Shown here: one piece after another, positions 52,066-60,855 of the stretch | Layout of the letters: every line of letters starts with the position of its first letter | Numbering within the stretch: the stretch's first letter is position 1 | Assembly: GCF_000730165.1 (NCBI RefSeq) | Contig: NZ_CP022113.1 | Span: 434,001 to 498,000, forward strand | From: Nitrospirillum viridazoti CBAmc | GTDB taxonomy: Bacteria > Pseudomonadota > Alphaproteobacteria > Azospirillales > Azospirillaceae | Reading direction: 5' to 3' | Length of the DNA stretch: 64,000 nt | Position numbers and translations under genes: made by a program | The notes under the pieces: generated by a model | What the model was told of the DNA's origin: nothing | Databases searched by the model: none | What the model saw: only the letters and a program-made list of their open reading frames with translations

Positions 52066-54672
52066 TCATTTGGGTAGGGCTTGACGGCCCTGGATGTCGA
52101 CCGTCTTCTCCACCCCCGGGGTGAAGTCCGGCTGGCCACCACCCACGAAGACCTGATAGCGCCCCGCCTCCACCGCGCGGTTGCCGGCGGCGTCCACGCC
52201 ACTGATGTCACGGAGCTGCACCTGGAAGGTCACGCGCTTGCTCTCCCCCGGTTCCAGGCGCACGCGCTGGAAACCGGCAAGCAGGCGCCGCGGCGCCAGG
52301 GGACCGGACGGCGGCGTGACGTACAGCTGCGCCACCTCCTCACCCGGATGGTCGCCCACGTTCCTGACCGTGACGCTGGCCGTCAGCGGCTGGCCAGCCG
52401 CCAGATCGGTCGCGGACAGCGTCAGATCGTCATAGGCGTAGCGGGTGTAGCTGAGGCCGAAGCCGAAGGGGTATAGAGGCGTACCCTCGAAATAGCGGTA
52501 GGTGCGCCCGGCCATGGCATAGTCGACGAACGGCGGCAGGTCGCGGACAGAGCGGTAGAAGGTCACCGGCAGGCGGCCGGACGGATTGTTGCTGCCGGTC
52601 AGCGTCTCGGCGAGCGCCCGGCCGCCGCGTTCCCCCGGATACCAGGCGGCCAGCACGGCGTCGGCGTGATCCTGCGCCCAGTTCAGGGCCACGGCGCTGC
52701 CGGACATCAGCACCACCACCAGGGGCTTGCCGGTCCCGGCCAGGGCTTCCAGCAACTGGCGCTGCGGCAGGGGGAGGCCGATGTCGGTGCGGTCGCCGCC
52801 GTCGAAGCCGTGCACGGCAATGCCCAGTTCCTCCCCCTCCACGTCCGGCGACAGGCCGACGAAGGCGATGATGGCGTCCGCGCCTTTGGTGGCGGCCAAA
52901 GCTTCCGCCCGCTGGACCTCCGCCGGGGCCAGCCACATCAGGCGCACACCCTGGTCCTGGCCGCTGTGCACCAGCTCCAGGCGCAGGCGGTGGGGGCTGG
53001 TGCCCTCGACATGCAAGGGCACCATGAGGTCACTGTCCTTGCCGGTGCCGGGGTCGTTCAGCACCAGCCGGCCGTCCAGGTACAGGCGCACGGGGTCGTG
53101 CCCTTGGCAGTCGAAGCAGCGGTCCACCCGCACCGCCAGGGTGTAGTCGCCCGGCCCCGGCGGCACCAGCAGGCCGGTCCAGCGCACGGCGTAGCGGCGC
53201 GCGTCCATGCCGGGGACCGGCGGCACCTTGTCCCAGTCGAAATCGACGGTGCGGTCGGTGCGGGTCAGGCGCGGTTCGCCGCTGAAATCCAGGCTGTCGA
53301 AATAGTCGCCGGTCAGGCCGGCCTCCGCCCCGCTGCCCGCCCCCGTCTTCAGCGCCGTCTCCGGCACCAGCACGGGCACGCCCTCCGCCAGGGTCGATCC
53401 CTGCGCGTAGCGGACTGTGCCCACGCCGGGGGCCATGCGCAGCGCCGCCAGGGGCGTATAGGCCTGGACGGCGGTGCCGTGATAATTGGCCTCCAGCACC
53501 CCCAACGCGTCGGCGTTGGGGCCGACCACGGCCAAGTTGGAGCCGGGGACCAGCGGCAGCGCGTTGTTGCGGTTCTTCAGCAGCACGATGGATTTGCGCG
53601 CCGCCTCCAGCGCCAGGGCGCGGGCGTTCACGTCGTCGATGCGCTCCGCCCCGATGTCGGCGTAGGGGTCGGCGGCGGTGAAGGCGCCCAGCCGGGCGCG
53701 GGCGGACATGACGCGCCGCGCCGCCTGGTCCACCGCACCCTCCGTCACCAGGTGCTGGCTGACGGCGGCGCCCAGGTCGGCATAGGCGTAGCGGCCGCCG
53801 CCGCCGCAGTTGAGGTCCGTGCCCGCCAGCAGCGCGGCGGCGGCCGAGCCGGCATTGTCGGCGCGGTAGTGATGGAAACGTGTCATGTCGTCCACCGCGT
53901 CGCAGTCGGACACGACATAGCCCTTGAACCCCCAATCCCGCCGCAGCCGGCCGTTCAGCAATTCCGGATCTGCACAGACCGGGGTGCCGTGCAGGGCGTT
54001 GTAGGCGCACATGACGGACCCCACCTGCCCCTCCGTAACCGCCGCGCGGAAGGCCGGCAGGTAGGTCGCCTCCAGATCATGCGGCGAGACGTCGACGTCG
54101 AAGGCGTGGCGCCCAGCCTCCGGCCCGCTGTGCACGACGAAATGCTTGGCGGTGGCGATGGCCTTGGGATGGGCCGGATCCGGCCCCTGAATGCCCTGGA
54201 TGAAGGCCACGGCCAGGCGGCCGGTCAGGTAGGGATCCTCGCCATAGGTTTCCTGCCCCCGCCCCCAGCGCGGATCGCGGAAGATGTTGATGTTGGGTGA
54301 CCAGATGGTCAGGCCCTGGTAGCGGTCATGATCGGCCTTGGGCCCAGCGGCGTTGTACTTGGCCCGCGCCTCGGTGGAAACGGTGTCGCCCACACGGCGC
54401 AGCAGGTCCGTGTCCCAGGTGGCGGCCAGGCCGATGGCCTGGGGGAAAACGGTGGCGTAACCGGCACGGGCGACGCCGTGCAACCCTTCGTTCCACCATT
54501 CGTAGGCCGGCAGATCCAGGCGCGGGATGGCCGGGGCCGCACTCTGGATCTGGCCGATCTTCTCCGCCAGGGTCATGCGGTTGACCAGCGCATCGCTTTC
54601 CGTCTGCGACCAAGCCCCGGTGGGCAGGACCAGGGAAAGCAGGGCCGCCCCCAGCGCGAGAACCCGCTTCAC
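52066..54672 (-). CDS. GH3 glycosidase with PA14-type insert, probable beta-xylosidase
   Basis: This is an 868-residue exported enzyme (Sec leader ending PTGAWSQ). YEWWNEGLHGVARAGYATVFPQAIGLAATWD is typical of the xylosidase-like branch of GH3. The nucleophile Asp is in GYVVSDCDAV (about residue 255), KHFVVHSGPE follows the family, and a PA14-like domain is inserted at about residues 450-600. The C-terminus has a fibronectin-III-like fold. In this operon its most economical role is removal of the beta-1,2-xylose of plant N-glycans. It starts with GTG overlapping the GH2 stop as GTGA, which implies coupling. Confidence 0.88.
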   Translation of the reverse strand: MKRVLALGAALLSLVLPTGAWSQTESDALVNRMTLAEKIGQIQSAAPAIPRLDLPAYEWWNEGLHGVARAGYATVFPQAIGLAATWDTDLLRRVGDTVSTEARAKYNAAGPKADHDRYQGLTIWSPNINIFRDPRWGRGQETYGEDPYLTGRLAVAFIQGIQGPDPAHPKAIATAKHFVVHSGPEAGRHAFDVDVSPHDLEATYLPAFRAAVTEGQVGSVMCAYNALHGTPVCADPELLNGRLRRDWGFKGYVVSDCDAVDDMTRFHHYRADNAGSAAAALLAGTDLNCGGGGRYAYADLGAAVSQHLVTEGAVDQAARRVMSARARLGAFTAADPYADIGAERIDDVNARALALEAARKSIVLLKNRNNALPLVPGSNLAVVGPNADALGVLEANYHGTAVQAYTPLAALRMAPGVGTVRYAQGSTLAEGVPVLVPETALKTGAGSGAEAGLTGDYFDSLDFSGEPRLTRTDRTVDFDWDKVPPVPGMDARRYAVRWTGLLVPPGPGDYTLAVRVDRCFDCQGHDPVRLYLDGRLVLNDPGTGKDSDLMVPLHVEGTSPHRLRLELVHSGQDQGVRLMWLAPAEVQRAEALAATKGADAIIAFVGLSPDVEGEELGIAVHGFDGGDRTDIGLPLPQRQLLEALAGTGKPLVVVLMSGSAVALNWAQDHADAVLAAWYPGERGGRALAETLTGSNNPSGRLPVTFYRSVRDLPPFVDYAMAGRTYRYFEGTPLYPFGFGLSYTRYAYDDLTLSATDLAAGQPLTASVTVRNVGDHPGEEVAQLYVTPPSGPLAPRRLLAGFQRVRLEPGESKRVTFQVQLRDISGVDAAGNRAVEAGRYQVFVGGGQPDFTPGVEKTVDIQGRQALPK

Positions 54673-57317
54673 GACCGTGTCCCCTTGGTGGCGCCGGCCA
54701 GGGAGCGCACGGACAGGGCCTGGCGCAGGGCGGCGATGTCGGCGGCACTGCGCACCGCCAACGTCACCGTCTGGCCCGGCAGCAGGTCGATAGCGTTATC
54801 CGACAGGCTGGCGTCCTGGTCGCCGAACTCCACCCAGACGCCACGGGCCAGGCGCTGCGCCTTGATCGTCAGGCTATAGCCGTCGGCGGCCGGCTGCAGG
54901 TCGGCGGTCAGCCCCGGATCCGTCAGGGACAGGTCGATGGCGTCGGCGAAATAGACGATCTCGCGCGAAACCGGCTGGCCTCCCTGCAGCAGTTCCACCA
55001 CCGCGACGGTGCGGGCCGGATCCACCCCCTTCAACAGGGCAGCATCCTCGAAGGACCCCGCGTCGGTGCTGGACAGCGGCGCCAGGGTGACGGGCGTCGT
55101 GCGCTCCTGCCGGACGGTGCCGTCCATGTCCATGACCCGCAGGCGCCATTGCGCCGCCACCGGCGCGGTCAGGTCCGACACCAAATGGACGTCGGTCTTG
55201 CCGTTGTGCCGCTGGGCCGCCGCCAGCAGTGGGGCATAGAAGCGGCGGGCGTGGAACTGCAGCGCCTTCCACCGGCCGAAATAGTCGATGCTGGACCAGG
55301 AGGCACCGGGCCAGACGTCGTTCAGCTGCCAGTACAGCGAGCCCATGCTGTGCGGTCGTGAGGCGCGCAGGTGTTCCGCCGCCATCTGTATGCCCTCCGC
55401 CTGCATCACCTGGCTGAGGTAGACGAAGGCGGCGAAGTCCTTAGGCTCGCCATAATATTTGCGGATGTAGAACAGCAGGCGGTCGTTGCCGTTGCCATTG
55501 GCGAACTTCTGGTGCGCCCGCATGACCGGCGAATTCGGGCTGGCCAGATCCTCCGCGTTGGCGAAGGCGCGCACCGTGCGCATCACGGGAAAGGATTGCA
55601 GGCCGTACTCGGACTGGAAGCGCGGCGTGGTGTCCAGGTAATCCTCCAGCGGGGCGGAGCCGGACCACACCTTCCAGTAATGCTTGTCGCCGTCGTCCAT
55701 CTGGTCGGCGGGGCCGTCGAAATCGGTGCTGGGGGTGCTGGCCCAATAGGGCACGCCGCCGGCGTACTTGGCCACCACGCCCCGCAGCACGTCGCCGAAC
55801 AGCACGGTCATGCCGGTGACGATGCGCTCCCGCTCCGCCGGGGCGATGCTGTCCTTGAACGTCTGGCGGTCGGGCCAGGATTCCCAGCCGGTCTGCACCT
55901 CGTTGTTGCCGCACCACAGGACGATGCTGGGGTGGTCGCGCAAGCGCTTCACCTGGTCCACCGCCTCCGCCCTGCTGCTCTCGCGGAAGGCGGTGTCGTA
56001 GGGGGTGATGGCGCCGCCGAACATGAAGTCCTGCCACACCATGACACCCATCTCGTCCGCCAGGTCGTAGAAGGCATCGTCCTGGTAGTGGCCGCCGCCC
56101 CACATGCGCAACATATTCATGTTGGCGTCGCGGGCCGACTGCAGCAGGGCGCGGGCGGTTTCCGCCGGCACCCGGCTGGGGAAGCTGTCCATGGGGATGA
56201 GGTTGGCGCCCTTGGCGAAGACGGGGATGCCGTTCACCACGAACTCGAAGCTCTTGCCCCACTGGTCGGGCGCGCGGCGCAGTTCCACCTGGCGCAGGCC
56301 GGTGCGCCGCGCGGTGGTCGCCACCACCTCCGCGCCATCGCTGATGGTCGCCTTGAAGGTGTAAAGGTCGGGCGCACCATAGCCCACCGGATACCACAGG
56401 CGGGGATGGTCGATGCGTACCGGCAGGCTGATCTGGTTGGTGCCGGCGTCCAGTGTCACGTCCTGGGTGACGGCGGGCAGCGCCGTGCCATCCGGCGCGG
56501 TGGGGATGACCGTCACGCGCACGGTGCCCGGCCGGTCGGCGGCGACCTCGAACTCCGCCCGCACCGCCGCCGCCTCTGTTCCCACCTTCTGCTGATCGAT
56601 GTGGAAATCGGCCAGGCGGGGGCCGTCCCAGGCCTCCAGCCGCACCGGCCGCCAAATGCCCAGGGTGACGTAGCGGGGACCCCAGTCCCAACCGTACTGA
56701 TAGTTGGCCTTGCGCACGTAGTTGGAGGTCTGCTTGCCCGCGGGTTCATCACCGAAGGCGCTGTCGAACTCGCCCGGCAGGGCATAGGGCTGCCTGAGCA
56801 GCCAGGGTTGCAGCTTGGCGATGGGGGAGTGCAGCGCCACCGACAGGGTGTTGGTGCCGGGGCGCAGCGCCTGTTTCACCGGCACGCGCCAGCGGCGGAA
56901 CATGTTGTCGGCCGACAGCAGCGGTTTGCCGTTCACGCTGACGTCGGCGAAGGTGTCCAGCCCCTCGAACACCAGGTCGACATGGTCATGGCGCAGCGTC
57001 GTCTCATCCACGGCCAGGGTGGTGCGGTAGTCCCAGTCGGCTAGGCCGATCCATTGCAGGCCGGCCTCGGCGTCGCGGTAGAACGGGTCGCCGATGCGGC
57101 CCAGGGCCAGAAGGTCGGTCTGCACCGCGCCCGGCACGGTGGCCGCCCGCCATTGCGTCTCCCCCCCATGCGCCTTGGCGGCCGGATCCTGCGGCGCCAG
57201 GCGGAAGGTCCAGCCCTGGTCCAGATCCCGCGTCACCGGCGCCGCTTCGGCCTGGCAGGGCACCATCAGCGCCAAGGCGAACGCCAGGGACAGGGAATGG
57301 TTCAGGGCGCGCGGCAT
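54669..57317 (-). CDS. GH2 beta-mannosidase
   Basis: This is an 882-residue exported enzyme (Sec leader ALALMVPCQAEA). It has the jelly-roll, Ig-like and TIM-barrel order of GH2. WCGNNEVQTGWESW holds the acid/base Glu (about residue 470) and QSEYGLQSFP the nucleophile (about 569). SSIDYFGRWKALQFHARRFYAPLL is a beta-mannosidase-specific block. It should split the Man-beta-1,4-GlcNAc bond of the N-glycan core. I chose 57317 for its AGAGGAAA site; the in-frame ATG at 57353 overlaps the GH20 stop as ATGA and is an alternative. Confidence 0.92.
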   Translation of the reverse strand: MPRALNHSLSLAFALALMVPCQAEAAPVTRDLDQGWTFRLAPQDPAAKAHGGETQWRAATVPGAVQTDLLALGRIGDPFYRDAEAGLQWIGLADWDYRTTLAVDETTLRHDHVDLVFEGLDTFADVSVNGKPLLSADNMFRRWRVPVKQALRPGTNTLSVALHSPIAKLQPWLLRQPYALPGEFDSAFGDEPAGKQTSNYVRKANYQYGWDWGPRYVTLGIWRPVRLEAWDGPRLADFHIDQQKVGTEAAAVRAEFEVAADRPGTVRVTVIPTAPDGTALPAVTQDVTLDAGTNQISLPVRIDHPRLWYPVGYGAPDLYTFKATISDGAEVVATTARRTGLRQVELRRAPDQWGKSFEFVVNGIPVFAKGANLIPMDSFPSRVPAETARALLQSARDANMNMLRMWGGGHYQDDAFYDLADEMGVMVWQDFMFGGAITPYDTAFRESSRAEAVDQVKRLRDHPSIVLWCGNNEVQTGWESWPDRQTFKDSIAPAERERIVTGMTVLFGDVLRGVVAKYAGGVPYWASTPSTDFDGPADQMDDGDKHYWKVWSGSAPLEDYLDTTPRFQSEYGLQSFPVMRTVRAFANAEDLASPNSPVMRAHQKFANGNGNDRLLFYIRKYYGEPKDFAAFVYLSQVMQAEGIQMAAEHLRASRPHSMGSLYWQLNDVWPGASWSSIDYFGRWKALQFHARRFYAPLLAAAQRHNGKTDVHLVSDLTAPVAAQWRLRVMDMDGTVRQERTTPVTLAPLSSTDAGSFEDAALLKGVDPARTVAVVELLQGGQPVSREIVYFADAIDLSLTDPGLTADLQPAADGYSLTIKAQRLARGVWVEFGDQDASLSDNAIDLLPGQTVTLAVRSAADIAALRQALSVRSLAGATKGTRS

Positions 57318-57349
57318 GGGAAATTTCCTCTGGTGCGGCATCAGCTTAG

Positions 57350-59674
57350 TCATGGTTCGGCCTGCAGGCTGACACTTCCGATGGCATATAGCGGACCATG
57401 GATAGACGCGGTGTACGTCAGGCATAGGTCATGCTCCCCCGTCGCCACCGGCAGCGGGGTGGTCAGGGGGAACTGTACGGGCGCCTTGGCCGGCGACGGC
57501 AGGGGCACGGTGGCGGCCACCGGCCCGTCGCACCCGTCCATCCTCACCACCAGCTCGCCGTTCGGCGTGGTCGCGGGATGGCTGCGCACCTTTACCGCGT
57601 CATGGGCCAAACCGTAGTTGCGCGGCAGGCGGGCGGCCCGCACCGTCAGCGCGGTGACGCCGTTGAGCCGGGCCTTGGGATAGACCCAGCAGGCGTCGAA
57701 CAGGTTGACGTTGAACACAGGGCCGCGCGTGGTCGCGTCCGGTGTCAGGGGAATGCGCAGGCCCATTTCGCCCTCGGGGCAGGCCGCCAGCTCCCCACTC
57801 TGCCGCGTGCGCAGCGCCTCGGCGATAAGGTCATACCGGCGGGGGGCCGCCAGCATCTGGCCGGCGTCGCTGAACACGGCCGCGTTCAGGATGGCAGGTA
57901 GGGTGAGGCGCAGCGGCGCCTCGTAGCGGGCGGACGCCGGCGTCGGCGCGCTGCCGTCGGTGGTGTAGCGGATGGCACCGAAGCCAGCCTGATTGGACAG
58001 GGCCACCGTGGCGGCCCCGGCGGCCAGCGCGGCGTTGGGTCCACCCTCCACCGTGAAATCGACGGCGAAGGCGCTGTCGGCCGCGTCCACGCCCAGGTGA
58101 CGGTAGCGGGCCAGTTGCGCCGGCAGGCGCCCCAGGAAGCCCCGCCAATCGCGCCGATCCTTGGGCGACCACAGCCCCTCCGCCAGGGCGTCGATGCGGG
58201 GGTAGATGGCATGGGTCACATGCCACGGCGTCATCATGTATTCCGTCCAGAGGTTGCCCTGACCGCCCAGCACATGGCGTGCCTGCTCCGCATCCAGTTC
58301 CGCCGGCAGGGCGTCGTAGGCGTAGATGTCCGCCAGGGTGACGATGGCCAGGCGGCCGGACGGCTCATCATTCCTGCGGCTTTGCAGGCTGTCCAGGTAC
58401 AGGGTGGGCGCCGGCGACAGGATCACGTCGTGGTTCATGCGGGCGGCATCCACGGCCCCCTTGGTGCCGCGCCAGGACATGATGGTGGCCGTGGGCGGGA
58501 TGCCGCCTTCCAGAATCTCGTCCCAGCCGATCATGCGACGGCCATGGGCCGCCAAATACTGGCCCACGCGCTCGATAAACCAGGTCTGCAGCGCGTTCTC
58601 ATCCTTGAGGCCCAGGGCGCGCATGCGTGCCTGTACCCGGGGGGACGACTTCCATTCATCCTTCAGCGCCTCATCGCCGCCGATGTGGATATAGGTGGAG
58701 GGGAACAGGGCCATCACCTCATCCAGCACGGTCTGGATGAAGGTGAAGCTGGCCTCATCCACGTTGAACAGATAGGGGTTCACGCCCCAGTCCACCGCCA
58801 CCGGGGGCCGTGCGCCGGTGATGCCGATCTTGGGATAGGCCGCCATGACCGCCTGGCCGTGGCCAGGCATGTCGATCTCCGGCACGATGGTCACGTGCCG
58901 CGCGGCGGCATAGACCACCAGGTCACGGATCTGGTCCTGGGTGTAGAAACCGCCGTAGCGCGGGCTCGGCGCGTCCGGCCCGCCGACAGTGGGTGGGGTG
59001 CGCCAGGCGCCCACCTTGGTCAGGTCGGGATAGTGCTTGATCTCCAGCCGCCAGCCCTGGTCATCCGTCAGGTGCAGGTGCAGACGGTTCAGCTTGTGCG
59101 CCGCCATCTGGTCGACCAGGGCCTTGACGCTGTCCAGGGGCTGGAAGTGGCGGGCCACGTCCAGCATCAGGCCGCGCCAGGAAAAGCGCGGCCAGTCCCG
59201 TATCTCCTGCGCCGGCACCGTAACCGGGCCCCGGCCCTCCCCCTCCGGCGTCAACAGCTGGGCCAGGCTCATGACGCCATAGAACAGCCCGGCCTCATCC
59301 CGCGCCGTGACGCGAATGCCCTGCGGCGTCACGGCCAGGGCGTAGCCTTCGACCTGGGCCACCGGGGCGGCGGCATCCAGGGCCAGGGTGATGGCGCCGC
59401 CGCCGCCGTCCCGTACGTCCAGGGTCAGGCCCCGCACCCGGCTCACCATACCGGCCAGCAGGGTGGCCGCCTGGCGCGCCTGAGCGTCACCGGCGGGCAC
59501 CGCGATACCGGCGCCGGCGTCCAGGGTAAAGGTCCCTTGTCCTGGCTGGAACTCGGCTGGCATGGGAATGAGAGCAGGTGCCGTCCCAGGTGGCGATGAC
59601 ACCGGATCCGACCCGGCGGCGGCACTGGCCACCACCACCATCGTCATGGCCAAAGCCCCCAAAACGGTCCTCAT
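57350..59674 (-). CDS. GH20 beta-N-acetylhexosaminidase
   Basis: This is a 774-residue exported enzyme (Sec leader MRTVLGALAMTMVVVASAAA). An N-terminal GH20b-like domain precedes the barrel, which begins RGLMLDVARHFQPLDSVKALVDQMAAHKLNRLHLHLTDDQGWR. The catalytic Asp-Glu pair is in IHIGGDEALK (about residue 334). The C-terminal 250 residues form an accessory beta domain. It should remove terminal GlcNAc from N-glycan antennae and the chitobiose core after trimming. Upstream of the ATG is a short ATGGGG-type tandem that offers several false starts. Confidence 0.92.
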   Translation of the reverse strand: MRTVLGALAMTMVVVASAAAGSDPVSSPPGTAPALIPMPAEFQPGQGTFTLDAGAGIAVPAGDAQARQAATLLAGMVSRVRGLTLDVRDGGGGAITLALDAAAPVAQVEGYALAVTPQGIRVTARDEAGLFYGVMSLAQLLTPEGEGRGPVTVPAQEIRDWPRFSWRGLMLDVARHFQPLDSVKALVDQMAAHKLNRLHLHLTDDQGWRLEIKHYPDLTKVGAWRTPPTVGGPDAPSPRYGGFYTQDQIRDLVVYAAARHVTIVPEIDMPGHGQAVMAAYPKIGITGARPPVAVDWGVNPYLFNVDEASFTFIQTVLDEVMALFPSTYIHIGGDEALKDEWKSSPRVQARMRALGLKDENALQTWFIERVGQYLAAHGRRMIGWDEILEGGIPPTATIMSWRGTKGAVDAARMNHDVILSPAPTLYLDSLQSRRNDEPSGRLAIVTLADIYAYDALPAELDAEQARHVLGGQGNLWTEYMMTPWHVTHAIYPRIDALAEGLWSPKDRRDWRGFLGRLPAQLARYRHLGVDAADSAFAVDFTVEGGPNAALAAGAATVALSNQAGFGAIRYTTDGSAPTPASARYEAPLRLTLPAILNAAVFSDAGQMLAAPRRYDLIAEALRTRQSGELAACPEGEMGLRIPLTPDATTRGPVFNVNLFDACWVYPKARLNGVTALTVRAARLPRNYGLAHDAVKVRSHPATTPNGELVVRMDGCDGPVAATVPLPSPAKAPVQFPLTTPLPVATGEHDLCLTYTASIHGPLYAIGSVSLQAEP

Positions 59675-59732
59675 TGCCACCCCCATCGGCCCCATCCCCA
59701 TCGGCCCAGTCCCCTCAGCCTCGTTCCTGTTC

Positions 59733-60824
59733 TCAGCGCTGCGCCTTGGGCAGCTCATCCCAGACCTTGGGGTCTTCCGAGCCCAGGACCCAGGAGCAGA
59801 AGCCCTCCAGCCCATACTCCTTCACCAGGGCGTAACGGTCATGGAAGCTGCGGGCCTCGGGCATGAACACCCACTCGCGCATCTGGTCGCGGTAGAAGAA
59901 GTAAAAGGCCTCATGCTCCACCGGATCCCACTGGATCTGCGCACCATACTGCTTGGCCTGCGGGATGGACTCGTCGGCATCGAAATAGGCGCCGGCGATG
60001 TTGGAGGCCTCGGTCCCGTCCGGCTTCACCGGGTTGTCGGTGTACCAGCGGTAGCCATAGAGCGGGATGCCCAGCGACAGCTTTTCCTTGGGAATGAACT
60101 GTAGGGCGTACTTCAGGTGCTCCATCACCCAGGGCATGCCGGCGACCGGGCCGGGCACGGTCCAGCGCGTGTGCTCGTCATAAGTCATGAGGCAGAACAG
60201 GTCGACGGCATCGCCGATGGCCTTGTAGTCGAAGGCGCCGCGCCAGAACTCCCACATCCACTTGGAGAAGGGGCCGCGGCCGGCATGGCCCGGGGCGTTG
60301 GGCACGACGGCAATGGACAGCTTCAGGCCGGCGCCATGCAGGGCGGTCGCCGTCTGCTTGATCAGCAGGGTGAAGGCGTCACGGTCGGTCCAGGCGATAT
60401 TCTCGAAGTCGAACTGATAGCCGATCAGGCCGTGTTCCTTGGCCTGCTGCAACAGCGAGGCGATCATGGCCTTCTTGGCCGGCTCACTGGTGATCAGCTC
60501 ATGGAACTTCTGCTTGTCCACCGGCGAGATGATGGGCATCACCGGCACCTTGTTCTCGTGCGCCAGCTTCAGCACATAGGGGTTGGGCTGCCCATACACC
60601 AGACCGTTCTGGTCGACGCCGTACCAGGTGGGAACCAGCAGGTCGATCTTGTCGATGTGCTGCTCGAACGAGTTAATCGATTTCTGGGTTTCCATCATAT
60701 AGAACAAGGCGGTAGGCGCCTTGGTCCCAGTGGCGGCCCCAGTAGCGGCCCAGGCGGTGGGCGCGGATCCGGCGGCCACCAGCATCGACAGGCCGGCGGC
60801 CAGCGTTCCCAACAGTCGTTTCAT
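59733..60824 (-). CDS. GH18 glycosidase, probable core-chitobiose endo-acting enzyme
   Basis: This is a 363-residue exported GH18 TIM-barrel protein (Sec leader ending PTAWA). The catalytic region is GLIGYQFDFENIAW (about residues 134-147), a DxE variant of the family DxxDxDxE motif with its final Glu kept. MTYDEHTRW and GIPLYGYRWYTDNP are further family blocks, and the C-terminal EGFCSWVLGSEDP closes the barrel. It lacks chitin-binding modules. Given the neighbours it may act as an endo-beta-N-acetylglucosaminidase or a chitobiase-like enzyme on the N-glycan core. Resemblance to YaaH/SleL-type GlcNAc-cleaving enzymes leaves peptidoglycan as a weaker alternative. Confidence 0.85.
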   Translation of the reverse strand: MKRLLGTLAAGLSMLVAAGSAPTAWAATGAATGTKAPTALFYMMETQKSINSFEQHIDKIDLLVPTWYGVDQNGLVYGQPNPYVLKLAHENKVPVMPIISPVDKQKFHELITSEPAKKAMIASLLQQAKEHGLIGYQFDFENIAWTDRDAFTLLIKQTATALHGAGLKLSIAVVPNAPGHAGRGPFSKWMWEFWRGAFDYKAIGDAVDLFCLMTYDEHTRWTVPGPVAGMPWVMEHLKYALQFIPKEKLSLGIPLYGYRWYTDNPVKPDGTEASNIAGAYFDADESIPQAKQYGAQIQWDPVEHEAFYFFYRDQMREWVFMPEARSFHDRYALVKEYGLEGFCSWVLGSEDPKVWDELPKAQR

Positions 60825-60855
60825 GACATCTCCTTCAAGGCGGCTTTGACGCCGC

